From NCBI RefSeq assembly GCF_024305035.1, contig NZ_JAMWZB010000015.1:55609-119608 (forward strand): DNA of 64,000 nucleotides. Direction: 5' to 3'. The notes below the pieces were generated by a model. The model saw only the letters and a list, made by a program, of their open reading frames with translations, searched no databases and was not told the origin of the DNA. The position numbers and the translations under genes are program-made. The stretch is from Algoriphagus sp. (lineage in GTDB: Bacteria > Bacteroidota > Bacteroidia > Cytophagales > Cyclobacteriaceae). The stretch's first letter is position 1. The number at the start of each line of letters is the position of its first letter. Below are positions 31,923 through 41,618 of the stretch, in pieces.

Positions 31923-32912
31923 ATGTCCATATTAGCATTTCAAATGCCCGAAAAAGTGGTAATGGAAAAAGCCGATGACTTTCATGGCTTGTTTACCTTC
32001 AAACCACTCGAAAAAGGCTATGGAGTTACTATCGGTAACGCCCTGAGAAGAATATTGCTTTCTTCGCTGGAGGGTTATGCCATCACTTCAATCAAAATCC
32101 CTGGAGTGGTGCATGAGTTTTCTACCATCGAAGGTGTAGTGGAGGATGTGACCGACATTATTTTGAACCTGAAGCAGGTCCGATTTAAGAAAGTACATGA
32201 GGCTTTCGACGGCAAAATTACTGTGGAAGTTAAAAATCAGTCTGTCTTCACTGCCGGGGACATTGCCAAGTTCACTTCTTCCTTTGAAGTACTCAATCCT
32301 GATTTGGTCATTTGCCATATCGATGAGAAAAAAACCTTCGAGATCGAATTGATTCTTGATAAAGGGAGAGGCTACTTGCCAGCTGAAGAATCCAAACCAA
32401 AGGAGCAAGTTTTTGGTCAGATTGCCATAGACGCGATCTTCACTCCAATCAAAAATGTGAAGTATAGTGTAGAAAACACCCGTGTGGAGCAAAAAACTGA
32501 CTTCGAAAAGTTGATCCTTGAAGTGACCACCGACGGGTCAATTCACCCGGAAAAAGCACTTCAAGAATCAGCCAAAATTCTGATCCAGCATTTCATGTTG
32601 TTCTCTGATCAGACCATGGTTCTTGATTCAACTGGACCTGCTGAGACTGAGCCGATCGATGAGGAGTTTCTTCACATGAGAAAACTCTTAAAAACATCCC
32701 TCAGTGATCTAGATCTTTCTGTTCGAGCATTCAACTGCCTTAAAGCTGCTGATGTGAAGACTTTGGGAGATTTAGCTAAGTTGGAGATTTCTGACATGAT
32801 GAAATTCAGAAATTTCGGTAAAAAATCATTGGCTGAGCTTGAGCAGCTGATTCAGGAAAAAGGCCTGACCTTTGGAATGGATATTTCAAAGTATAAACTT
32901 GATGAAGAATAA
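31923..32912 (+). CDS. rpoA: DNA-directed RNA polymerase subunit alpha
   Basis: The 329-residue alpha subunit dimerises to start polymerase assembly and contacts regulators. The N-terminal domain carries [30 protein letters not shown]; the C-terminal DNA/activator-binding domain is at about residues 250-320 ([51 protein letters not shown]). It lies between rpsD and rplQ, the usual order. Confidence 0.99.
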   Translation: MSILAFQMPEKVVMEKADDFHGLFTFKPLEKGYGVTIGNALRRILLSSLEGYAITSIKIPGVVHEFSTIEGVVEDVTDIILNLKQVRFKKVHEAFDGKITVEVKNQSVFTAGDIAKFTSSFEVLNPDLVICHIDEKKTFEIELILDKGRGYLPAEESKPKEQVFGQIAIDAIFTPIKNVKYSVENTRVEQKTDFEKLILEVTTDGSIHPEKALQESAKILIQHFMLFSDQTMVLDSTGPAETEPIDEEFLHMRKLLKTSLSDLDLSVRAFNCLKAADVKTLGDLAKLEISDMMKFRNFGKKSLAELEQLIQEKGLTFGMDISKYKLDEE

Positions 32913-32917
32913 ATAAA

Positions 32918-33457
32918 ATGAGACACGGTAAGAAATTTAACCACCTTGGAAGAAAGGCTGCTCATAGGAAAGCGATGCTTTCTAACATGGCTACATCCCT
33001 GATTCTTCACAAGCGTATCTCTACCACGCTTGCCAAGGCAAAGGAATTGAAAAAATATGTAGAGCCTCTGGTAACCAGAGCAAAAGAAGATACTACACAT
33101 AATCGACGTGTGGCATTTTCTTATCTTAAGAATAAGGAAGCCATTATTTCTCTTTTCGGAGAAGTAATTGCTAAAGTGGGTACTCGTCCAGGTGGATACA
33201 CACGTATCATCAAGACGGGATTCAGATTAGGTGATAATGCCGAAATGTGTATTATTGAGTTAGTAGATTTCAATGAATTGATGTTGAAGGATGCTAAGCC
33301 AGCTAAGAAAACTACCCGTAGATCTCGTAGAGGAAGCGGTGCTTCTAAGCCAGCCGAAACTGAGGCTACCGTTGAAACCTCAGCAGAGGAAAAGCCTTCC
33401 AAGCCACAAGCACCTGAGGCTTCTGATGATACCAATGCTGAATCTGAAGAAAAATAA
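32918..33457 (+). CDS. rplQ: 50S ribosomal protein L17 with C-terminal extension
   Basis: L17 lies at the tunnel exit face of the 50S subunit. Residues 1 to about 120 match the family ([56 protein letters not shown]). A tail of about 55 residues follows, first basic ([12 protein letters not shown]), then rich in Ala, Glu, Pro and Ser, and probably disordered. Extended L17 is known in Bacteroidota. It is the last gene of the ribosomal cluster, closed by a strong terminator. Confidence 0.97.
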   Translation: MRHGKKFNHLGRKAAHRKAMLSNMATSLILHKRISTTLAKAKELKKYVEPLVTRAKEDTTHNRRVAFSYLKNKEAIISLFGEVIAKVGTRPGGYTRIIKTGFRLGDNAEMCIIELVDFNELMLKDAKPAKKTTRRSRRGSGASKPAETEATVETSAEEKPSKPQAPEASDDTNAESEEK

Positions 33458-33480
33458 GATTGGATACTTATCAACACATA

Positions 33481-33514
33481 AAAAGGATTGGACGTTAGTT
33501 CAATCCTTTTTTTT
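33481..33514 (+). terminator. Intrinsic terminator of the ribosomal cluster
   Basis: AAAAGGATTGGAC (33481-33493) pairs with GTTCAATCCTTTT (33498-33510), 13 bp with one G-T pair and a GTTA loop, followed by TTTT. It ends the rplC-rplQ transcript. Confidence 0.9.
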
Positions 33515-33549
33515 ATACCCAACCATTCCTCCTCCTTCCAAGAATTACT

Positions 33550-33557
33550 TAACTTTG
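33550..33557 (+). promoter_or_regulatory. Promoter -7 element of carA-eno
   Basis: TAACTTTG at 33550-33557 lies 16 bp before the carA start and after the rplQ terminator. The -33 element is unclear (T-rich region near 33506-33516). Confidence 0.5.
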
Positions 33558-33573
33558 GACAATCTTTTGAAAC

Positions 33574-35977
<2,404 letters not shown>

Positions 35978-36004
35978 GAGTAATCCAAACTCTCCATAAT
36001 TTTG

Positions 36005-36043
36005 AAAACGTCCTCTTGCTTTTAGTAGGGGGACGTTTTTTTT
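36005..36043 (+). terminator. Intrinsic terminator of carA-eno
   Basis: AAAACGTCC (36005-36013) pairs with GGACGTTTT (36031-36039), with weaker pairs continuing inwards, followed by a run of T. Between it and the first repeat unit (36044-36131) I see no gene and no clear promoter consensus. Confidence 0.85.
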
Positions 36044-36131
36044 GGACTTAGTTGAAGCGGTTAATAAAAATCCATAGAAATGATACTTGCTTTTGCACCA
36101 TTTTTGTACCTTAAGTTGATATAGTAATTCC

Positions 36132-36223
36132 GATGAAATCGAGCATGACGTACCCGTCACACACGGGCATGATTATCAATGCTGCAAGATTCCATCTGAC
36201 TGCTGAAAAGCAAATTATAAATA
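36132..36223 (+). repeat. Mini-unit R1 (92 bp) with RNA hairpin
   Basis: The left end GATGAAAT follows unique sequence ending TAATTCC; the right end is CAAATTATAAATA. Predicted stem: GATG (36132-36135) with CATC (36193-36196), an A-C mismatch, AATC (36137-36140) with GATT (36188-36191), a small internal loop, then AGCAT (36142-36146) with ATGCT (36179-36183). The loop holds CACACA inside a small CCGT/ACGG hairpin. Confidence 0.7.
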
Positions 36224-36316
36224 GATGAAATCGAGCATGACTAAAGCGACACACAGAGGGATGTTTATAATCAATGCGAAGATTCCATATGGCCTCTGAG
36301 AAACAAATTATAAACA
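36224..36316 (+). repeat. Mini-unit R2 (93 bp) with RNA hairpin
   Basis: The first 18 bases are identical to R1; the right end is CAAATTATAAACA. Predicted stem: ATG with CAT, an A-C mismatch at the same place as R1, AATC (36229-36232) with GATT (36281-36284), an internal loop, then GCAT (36235-36238) with ATGC (36274-36277). The loop holds CACACAGAGGG. Confidence 0.7.
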
Positions 36317-36401
36317 GATGAAATGCCCATGAGAATAAACCTCACACAGGGGAATGATTATACAGGGCATTCCATCTGACCGCTGAAAACAATTATAAAC
36401 A
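36317..36401 (+). repeat. Mini-unit R3 (85 bp) with RNA hairpin
   Basis: This unit has the best hairpin: CAGATG (36315-36320) with CATCTG (36373-36378), one A-C mismatch, then AATGCCC (36322-36328) with GGGCATT (36365-36371), 13 pairs in all around a 36-nt loop containing CACACAGGGG and ATGATTAT. GCCC/GGGC replaces AGCAT/ATGCT of R1, a compensatory change. The right-end 16 bases (36386-36401) are identical to the right end of the full IS (37921-37936). Confidence 0.75.
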
Positions 36402-36498
36402 GATGAAATATCCATGACGGGAGCGCGACACACAGGGGGATGATTATATCCGAGCATCCACCGTTTTCGTAGAAATCAACTGTACAAATCAGGACGAT
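36402..36498 (+). ncRNA. Candidate guide (bridge/seeker) RNA region at IS110 left end
   Basis: This 97-nt leader starts like the mini-units (GATGAAAT, CCATGAC, CACACAGGGGGATGATTATA) but its right arm is replaced by the transposase leader. A small hairpin GGAT/ATCC encloses GATTAT (36438-36451). IS110-group elements are known to encode their guide RNA in the 5' non-coding end. The exact RNA limits and guides cannot be read here. Confidence 0.45.
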
Positions 36499-37743
36499 AT
36501 GAAAGCTCAGACAGTAAACTTTGATCAACTCATTGCAAGGGGCTGTGGAATAGATGTCCACAAGAGCCTTATCGTGGCGACTATCAAGGGTGAAGGCTTA
36601 AAGGAAGAGACCCGTTCCTATGACGGCTTCACCGAATCGCTTGAACAGCTTCGGGACTGGTTGAAAGAGCACCGTGTGACCCATGTAGCCATGGAAAGTA
36701 CGGGGGTCTACTGGAAACCTGTTTACAACATATTGGAAGAAGATTTTGAGGTTATACTGGTCAATGCGCGTCATATCAAGAACGTGCCGGGGCACAAGAC
36801 CGACAAAAAGGACAGCAAGTGGATTGCCAAACTGCTGCTTTGCGGATTGTTGAAAGGGAGTTTTATCCCTCCCAAAGGGATCCGGGAACTGCGTGACCTG
36901 ACCCGATACAAGCGCAAAATAATCAACCAGATTGCCTCGGAGAAGAACAGGATTCAGAAGATCCTGGAGGATGCCAACATCAAACTCTCCAGTGTGATCA
37001 GTGACATGAGCGGGGCGGTGGCCACCAAGATCATCAAGGCCCTGATCGAGGGGGAAGAGGACGTGGACGAGCTGGTGAAGTTCCGTCATGGGAAAATGCG
37101 CTGCACCAAAGAAGAACTGGCGGCCTCACTGAGAGGTAGGCTGAGTGCCCATCACCGGTTCATGCTGCAGACGATTAAAGAATCGATCAGCGAAAAAGAC
37201 CGGCTGATCGCCAGACTGAATGAACAGATTGATAAAATGCTCCAGGAGAACCAGCTGGAGCTGGACGCCAAACTGCTGGAGACCATTCCCGGGGTGGGCA
37301 AAGACGGAGCCGCTTACATTCTGGCTGAGATCGGCAATGACATGGACCGCTTTCCCAATGAGCAGCATTTAGCCTCCTGGGCGGGGATGAGCCCGGGCAG
37401 CAATGAATCGGCCGGTAAAAAAAAAAGTAGTCGGACCACCCATGGAGACAAATATTTAAAGTCAATGCTCACGCAGTTTGCCTGGGCGGCAACACGGACC
37501 AAGAACACGTATCTGAGGAGCAAGTATGAAAGTCTGGTTGGAAGAAGAGGTAAAAAAAAGGCGCTGGTAGCAATAGGACACAAGATCCTGATAGCGGCCT
37601 ACTTCATCCTGAAGGACAAAACAACATACAAAGAACTCGGAGCAGAATACTTGGAAAGCCGGAAGAAGGACAGACAAATCCAACATTACCTGGACAAACT
37701 CAGGGAACTTGGCGTGGAACTGGACAAGGAAAAGGTAGCATAA
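36499..37743 (+). CDS. IS110 family transposase (DEDD recombinase)
   Basis: This RNA-guided recombinase catalyses excision and insertion of the element. The 414 residues have an N-terminal RuvC-like DEDD domain (PF01548 type) with D19 in GIDVHKS, E66 in VAMESTGVYWKP, and D102 and D105 in GHKTDKKDSKW; a long coiled-coil linker at about 130-255; and a C-terminal Transposase_20 domain with TIPGVGKDGAAYILAEIG and LASWAGMSPGSNESAGKKKS, where S304 is the likely nucleophile. All key residues are present, so it is probably active. The coding sequence looks richer in G+C than its neighbours, a sign of recent acquisition. A short lysine-rich C-terminal extension follows the last domain. Confidence 0.96.
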   Translation: MKAQTVNFDQLIARGCGIDVHKSLIVATIKGEGLKEETRSYDGFTESLEQLRDWLKEHRVTHVAMESTGVYWKPVYNILEEDFEVILVNARHIKNVPGHKTDKKDSKWIAKLLLCGLLKGSFIPPKGIRELRDLTRYKRKIINQIASEKNRIQKILEDANIKLSSVISDMSGAVATKIIKALIEGEEDVDELVKFRHGKMRCTKEELAASLRGRLSAHHRFMLQTIKESISEKDRLIARLNEQIDKMLQENQLELDAKLLETIPGVGKDGAAYILAEIGNDMDRFPNEQHLASWAGMSPGSNESAGKKKSSRTTHGDKYLKSMLTQFAWAATRTKNTYLRSKYESLVGRRGKKKALVAIGHKILIAAYFILKDKTTYKELGAEYLESRKKDRQIQHYLDKLRELGVELDKEKVA

Positions 37744-37821
37744 AAAAACAAAGGTCGTTTTTTACTGGAGGTTGAAACATCGTTGTGAAAGCAGCGAAAC
37801 CCCGCAGATGAAATTGACATC

Positions 37822-37885
37822 AGACGCTAAGCACACAGGAGTATTGCCGCGAGCATGTAGATGAAAATTTAACTTCTTAGCGTCT
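37822..37885 (+). ncRNA. Structured hairpin in IS110 right non-coding end
   Basis: AGACGCTAAG (37822-37831) pairs perfectly with CTTAGCGTCT (37876-37885) around a 44-nt loop that starts with CACACAGG, the same loop motif as in the mini-units, followed by TTT. Upstream at 37807 is another GATGAAAT and in the loop another GATGAAAA (37860). It may be part of the guide RNA or an element terminator. Confidence 0.5.
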
Positions 37886-37937
37886 TTTACCCCTTTACCT
37901 AAAAATATAAAAATAAATAAAAAACAATTATAAACAG

Positions 37938-38225
37938 ATGAAAAAGATTTTCAAATTCACGACCAATTTCTACGGTATTGCCACCCTTTCCTTTTTGTTT
38001 TGGATGATTTTTATTGATTCGAATAATATTGTCAATCAGTTTAAACTGAGCCATAAATTAAATCAATTGGAAGACCAAAAGGAGTTTTACCAAGAACGAA
38101 AACAAAAAATTCAGGCAGACCGAAAAGAATTAATGAATAACCCTGAACTTTTGGAGAAGTTTGCCCGTGAAAAATATTTCATGAAGAAGAAAACGGAGGA
38201 CCTCTATGTTATTGTCAAAGAATAA
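37938..38225 (+). CDS. Septum formation initiator family protein (DivIC/FtsB-like)
   Basis: This is a 95-residue cell-division protein with a short cytoplasmic N-terminus, one membrane helix at about 14-27 (ATLSFLFWMIFID) and a coiled coil (LSHKLNQLEDQKEFYQERKQKIQADRKEL) followed by the conserved LEKFAREKYFMKKKTEDLYVI. FtsB/DivIC proteins join FtsL and FtsQ at the division site. The start ATG (37938) lies inside the GATGAAA that borders the IS110 insertion, so the insertion kept the codon but replaced the native leader. Expression may be altered. The end overlaps the next gene by 20 bp. Confidence 0.92.
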   Translation: MKKIFKFTTNFYGIATLSFLFWMIFIDSNNIVNQFKLSHKLNQLEDQKEFYQERKQKIQADRKELMNNPELLEKFAREKYFMKKKTEDLYVIVKE

Positions 38226-38757
38226 ATTTTTACTGCTTTTTGGGTTATTATTCTTTACTACATGTCTAGCAAGCCTAGCCCAGCGCGAAATCTATTCGGA
38301 CTCTATTCCTTTCAAGGATCGCCTGTATTTCGGGGGTAATTTTGGAATGCAGTTTGGAAACATTACGCTTGTGGACGTCTCCCCCTTGGCGGGGGTGATG
38401 ATTACGGAGCGGTATTCGGCCGGCTTGGGGGTGACCTATCAATATTTCAATGACCGCCGTTTCGTAGGAGGGTCTACTTCCACCTATGGAGCTAGGGTTT
38501 TCAATCGCTATAATGTTTTGCCCAATATTTTCCTTCATGGAGAATTTGAGTCCATTAACTTTGATAATTTTAATCAGTTTAATGGAGAATTTAGCCGGAT
38601 TTGGTCCAATGCGCTTTTTCTTGGAGCAGGGTATTTTGCGCCGTTTGGCGGAGGTAGAGGGGGAGCCAATTTCACTTTTCTTTACAATATTCTCCATGAC
38701 AATCTTCGTTCACCCTATGGTGAACCTTATGTCATTCGTGTGGGTTTTGTGATGTAA
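38206..38757 (+). CDS. Exported protein, probable small outer-membrane beta-barrel
   Basis: The 183 residues start with a signal peptide (MLLSKNKFLLLFGLLFFTTCLASLAQ, about 26 residues). The rest has alternating, glycine- and aromatic-rich strands (LYFGGNFGMQFGN, YSAGLGVTYQYF, NIFLHGEFESINF, NALFLGAGYFAPFGG, PYVIRVGFVM) that suggest an eight-strand barrel or related fold. No specific family is recognised. The start overlaps the DivIC-like gene, so the two are co-translated. Function unknown. Confidence 0.75.
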   Translation: MLLSKNKFLLLFGLLFFTTCLASLAQREIYSDSIPFKDRLYFGGNFGMQFGNITLVDVSPLAGVMITERYSAGLGVTYQYFNDRRFVGGSTSTYGARVFNRYNVLPNIFLHGEFESINFDNFNQFNGEFSRIWSNALFLGAGYFAPFGGGRGGANFTFLYNILHDNLRSPYGEPYVIRVGFVM

Positions 38758-38777
38758 CCACGCTTCAAACCTATTCG

Positions 38778-39623
38778 ATGAATTCATTGATTAAGAAAAT
38801 CCATCAAGCCCACCAAGAGTGTTCAGATTGTCCTTCTCCACAAGTGATCCAGCAATTTTTTGAAGAATTGCTGGGATTGCTTTTTCCTGAGTACACCGTT
38901 CAAAAGCTCAAAGAGGAGCAAGAGATTAGTCAAAAACTTGCTGCATTGGAGGAGCGTTTAGCCAAGATTCTGGAGCGAAACACGCACCTGCACGGACAAG
39001 ATGGCAAACAACTCGCTCACCAGTTTTTCATTCAATTGGAACGGGTGTATGATTGGATTCATCAGGACGTAGACGCCATGTTTTCGGGAGATCCGGCTGC
39101 AAAATCCCGAACTGAGATTCTCCGTTCTTATCCTGGCTTTTTTGCCATTGCTGCCTATAGAATAGCCCATGAACTTCATGTCCTGGGTATTAAGTTGATT
39201 CCTAGGATGATTACCGAGATCGCTCATAGCCGAACTGGAATTGATATTCATCCTGGAGCGAAGATCGGTCAGCATTTCTGTATTGATCACGGTACCGGCG
39301 TAGTCATAGGAGAAACCACAGTAATTGGTAACCGGGTTAAGATTTATCAAGGAGTGACCTTAGGGGCCTTGAGCGTAGATAAAGCCGATGCAGATAGCAA
39401 GCGTCACCCAACCATTGAGGATGATGTGGTGATCTATGCTGGTGCTACCATACTTGGAGGAAAAACCGTCATTGGAAAAGGAAGCACCATCGGAGGAAAT
39501 GTTTGGCTGACTAAATCCGTAGCCGCAGGATCTAAAGTATATTATCAGGCACAAATGCACCATGCCGATTCGGAAGTGACTGACTTGTATATTTTCAAAA
39601 ATGATGAAAATGAAACTCTTTGA
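38778..39623 (+). CDS. cysE: Serine O-acetyltransferase
   Basis: The enzyme acetylates serine to O-acetylserine, the first step of cysteine synthesis. In the 281 residues, a helical N-terminal domain leads to a left-handed beta-helix built from hexapeptide repeats, with TGIDIHPGAKIGQHFCIDHGTGVVIGETTVIGNRVKIYQGVTLGAL; the histidines and aspartate of the active site (DIHPGA, IDHGTG) are present. Its last 23 bases overlap the next gene, the cysteine synthase that uses its product. Confidence 0.95.
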   Translation: MNSLIKKIHQAHQECSDCPSPQVIQQFFEELLGLLFPEYTVQKLKEEQEISQKLAALEERLAKILERNTHLHGQDGKQLAHQFFIQLERVYDWIHQDVDAMFSGDPAAKSRTEILRSYPGFFAIAAYRIAHELHVLGIKLIPRMITEIAHSRTGIDIHPGAKIGQHFCIDHGTGVVIGETTVIGNRVKIYQGVTLGALSVDKADADSKRHPTIEDDVVIYAGATILGGKTVIGKGSTIGGNVWLTKSVAAGSKVYYQAQMHHADSEVTDLYIFKNDENETL

Positions 39624-40488
39624 ATTAATCGGTAATACGCCTCTTATCGAAATCCAACATATTTCGGTCAATCCCAAAGTGACCATTCTCTGTAAAATGG
39701 AAGGGCAGAATCCCGGGGGAAGTGTTAAAGATCGGGCAGCTTTTAATATGCTCCAATCAGCATTAGATCGGGGTGAAATCAAAAAGGGCGATAAACTGGT
39801 CGAGGCGACAAGTGGAAATACCGGTATTGCCTTGGCCATGGTTGCCAAGGTTTTGGGCTTGGATATGACGCTGATTATGCCAGATAATTCTACCCGCGAG
39901 CGGGTACTCTCGATGGAGGCTTATGGGGCCAGGGTGATTTTGACTCCTGCTGCCAAAACCATTGAATATTCCCGTACACTTGCCGAAAAAATGAATGCTG
40001 AAGAGGGGTATTTTATGCTCAATCAGTTTGCTAATCCGGATAATTACCTGGCTCATTACAAAACCACAGGTCCTGAAATTTGGAGGGATACCGATGGGAA
40101 AGTTACCCATTTTGTCTCAGCAATGGGAACTACAGGAACCATTATGGGGGTGTCCCGCTACTTGAAAGAAAAGAATCCCACCGTACAAATAGTCGGGACC
40201 CAACCCACTGACGGGTCGAGTATTCCGGGAATCCGGCGCTGGTCTCCGGAATTTTTGCCGGCAATTTTTGAAAAGGAACGGGTAGATCGAGTAATCGATG
40301 TCTCTCAGCAGCAAGCTACTGAAATGACTCGTCGCATGGCAAAAGAAGAGGGGATTTTGGCAGGAATGAGCAGTGGGGGGGCATTGCATGCCGCCATTGA
40401 ACTTTCCAAAGAACTTGAAGAAGGCTTGATCGTCTGCATTACCTGTGATCGGGGAGATCGTTATTTGAGCTCAGATTTGTTTGGGTAA
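39601..40488 (+). CDS. cysM: Cysteine synthase B (O-acetylserine sulfhydrylase)
   Basis: This PLP enzyme makes cysteine from O-acetylserine and sulfide or thiosulfate. In the 295 residues, the PLP lysine is in NPGGSVKDRAAFNM, the substrate loop is EATSGNTGIA, the PLP-phosphate loop is SAMGTTGTIMGVSRYL, and the MPDNSTRERVLSMEAYGA segment is closer to CysM than to CysK, as is the moderate length. ATG codons at 39601 and 39604 (and 39610) are possible starts. It overlaps cysE, forming a two-gene cysteine unit. Confidence 0.93.
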   Translation: MMKMKLFELIGNTPLIEIQHISVNPKVTILCKMEGQNPGGSVKDRAAFNMLQSALDRGEIKKGDKLVEATSGNTGIALAMVAKVLGLDMTLIMPDNSTRERVLSMEAYGARVILTPAAKTIEYSRTLAEKMNAEEGYFMLNQFANPDNYLAHYKTTGPEIWRDTDGKVTHFVSAMGTTGTIMGVSRYLKEKNPTVQIVGTQPTDGSSIPGIRRWSPEFLPAIFEKERVDRVIDVSQQQATEMTRRMAKEEGILAGMSSGGALHAAIELSKELEEGLIVCITCDRGDRYLSSDLFG

Positions 40489-40591
40489 TGCCCATTTAAC
40501 CAACCATGGGTTCCTGGTTTTGGATTAAGATATGGCCTGCATTAACCTAGCAAGGATTGCTTATATCCAAATCCCCTTTTTTGACCCTTTC

Positions 40592-41503
40592 CTAGAAAAA
40601 CTGTTTCATTTTTTGCAGTCCAGTTTGAGCGACTAAATCCGCATCCATTTTCCAAAGACTAGGATTAAAAAGTTCAAGAGACAGAATTTTGGTACCTCCC
40701 ATGGATTTCAGGGTTTGCGCTACTTCTGCCAAAGGACCTACACCATCTCCCGGATACACCCGGTGTTTGTCCTCTTGTTCGGTACGCGGCAAGGCATCCG
40801 GAAAATCATTAAGATGAAATACTTCAATCGCCTGTCCATGAATTAACTTCAATCCATCAAATCCAGAACCTCCGCGAAACAAGTGGTATATATCCGGTAA
40901 TAATCGCGCATCCGGATCATTGGCCATGGCTGCAACCGCCAAGGCTTGTCCCAATTGATGAAAAGGAGGGAAGGCTCCCCAAAATTCGAGCTGGGGCATA
41001 CAGCCTGTGTTGCGTCCAAGTTCCAAAAGCTGCGCATATTTTTCACCAGCTTCCATCAAATCCACCGGCGCCTCGGCTCCAATGGCTGGGGCGGCGATGC
41101 GTTTACAGCCAATCGCTGCCAGTTGATTCATTTCTTTCTTGATTTGCTCAAAGCCACGACTACTTTTCTCTGGATCCTGAGCCATCCAAGTAGCAAAACC
41201 AATCGCATTGACCGCTTCGATTCCTGCATCATCCAGTTCTTTTTTAAGCATAGCCAAACTTTTTCCTGATTCCAAGTATGCATCGATTTCCATCATCCAA
41301 AGCTCTATGCCATCGTATCCTGCCCGGGCTGTTACTTCAATCATTTCGGAAAGGGAAAGCTTTTGCCCTCTGATGGTGCTGGTATTTAGTGAAAAGCGAA
41401 AATTCGCTTCCTGACCGGATTTTGGTTTTGCCCATGCAGGCCCTGCTAAAGTCAAGAGTGGAGCCCATGCGAGGCTTTTAAGTAAATTTCTGCGTGAAGT
41501 CAT
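40592..41503 (-). CDS. Tat-exported sugar phosphate isomerase/epimerase family protein
   Basis: The 303-residue protein has a twin-arginine signal (MTSRRNLLKSLAWAPLLTLAGPAWA) followed by an AP-endonuclease-2/xylose-isomerase-like TIM barrel: RFSLNTSTIRGQKLSLSEMIEVTARAGYDGIELWM, LPDIYHLFRGGSGFDGLKLIHGQAIEVFHLNDFPD, and HRVYPGDGVGPL. The likely metal residues (E, D, H, E) are present. The substrate is unknown; related proteins act on sugars or inositols. It is convergent with cysM, with about 100 bp between them holding no clear terminator, and divergent from the next module. Confidence 0.85.
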   Translation of the reverse strand: MTSRRNLLKSLAWAPLLTLAGPAWAKPKSGQEANFRFSLNTSTIRGQKLSLSEMIEVTARAGYDGIELWMMEIDAYLESGKSLAMLKKELDDAGIEAVNAIGFATWMAQDPEKSSRGFEQIKKEMNQLAAIGCKRIAAPAIGAEAPVDLMEAGEKYAQLLELGRNTGCMPQLEFWGAFPPFHQLGQALAVAAMANDPDARLLPDIYHLFRGGSGFDGLKLIHGQAIEVFHLNDFPDALPRTEQEDKHRVYPGDGVGPLAEVAQTLKSMGGTKILSLELFNPSLWKMDADLVAQTGLQKMKQFF

Positions 41504-41618
41504 GCTAGGATTGTGCTATTTTTGATGTAGGAATATTTCCTTTCATAGAAAAAGAATACCATTTATACTTATTTCTAAAAATAAGAATCTTCCAGAGGAT
41601 TCTATCGTAATTTCATCC

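Larger units (their letters stand above)
36132..36401 (+). repeat. Tandem array of three IS110-related mini-units
   Basis: Three head-to-tail units of 92, 93 and 85 bp stand directly in front of a full IS110 element. Each starts GATGAAAT, carries CATGA, then a variable stretch, then CACACA(G/C)GG and (A/G)TG(A/T)TTAT, then a second variable stretch, then ATTCCAT, and ends in AATTATAAA(C/T)A. The same left and right ends bound the IS110 element (36402-37936). Each unit also folds into a hairpin with paired variable segments. The units encode no conserved protein. They may be transposase-less derivatives of the IS, or a set of guide RNA modules; the sequence alone does not decide. Confidence 0.8.
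36402..37936 (+). mobile_element. IS110-family insertion sequence, complete (1535 bp)
   Basis: The boundaries are set by the shared termini: left GATGAAAT (36402) and right AAAACAATTATAAACA (ending 37936), followed by another GATGAAA that belongs to the next gene's start. It contains one intact transposase, a 97-nt left non-coding region resembling the first half of the mini-units, and a 193-nt right non-coding region with a strong hairpin. There are no terminal inverted repeats, as expected for IS110. Together with R1-R3 the insertion spans 36132-37936. The inferred empty site is TAATTCC joined to GATGAAAAAG. Confidence 0.8.

Noticed and set aside
36132..36401. CRISPR or TIGR-type array
   Set aside because: Units are 85-93 bp with conserved blocks interleaved with two variable blocks that pair with each other; there are no uniform repeats and spacers and no Cas or Tas genes nearby. 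The adjacent IS110 explains the ends better.
36133..36436. Tiny open frames in the repeat units (for example 31 codons in R1 beginning MKSSMTYPSHTG, 24 in R2, 16 in R3 from 36329), with the R1 stop overlapping the R2 start
   Set aside because: The frame is not kept: R3 and R4 stop after four codons from the same ATG, and indels of 1 and 3 bases shift R1 against R2, whereas paired stems are kept. The unit looks like RNA, not a peptide family.
40489..40591. Bidirectional terminator between cysM and the convergent Tat-exported protein gene
   Set aside because: No stem longer than about 5 bp with a T run was found.
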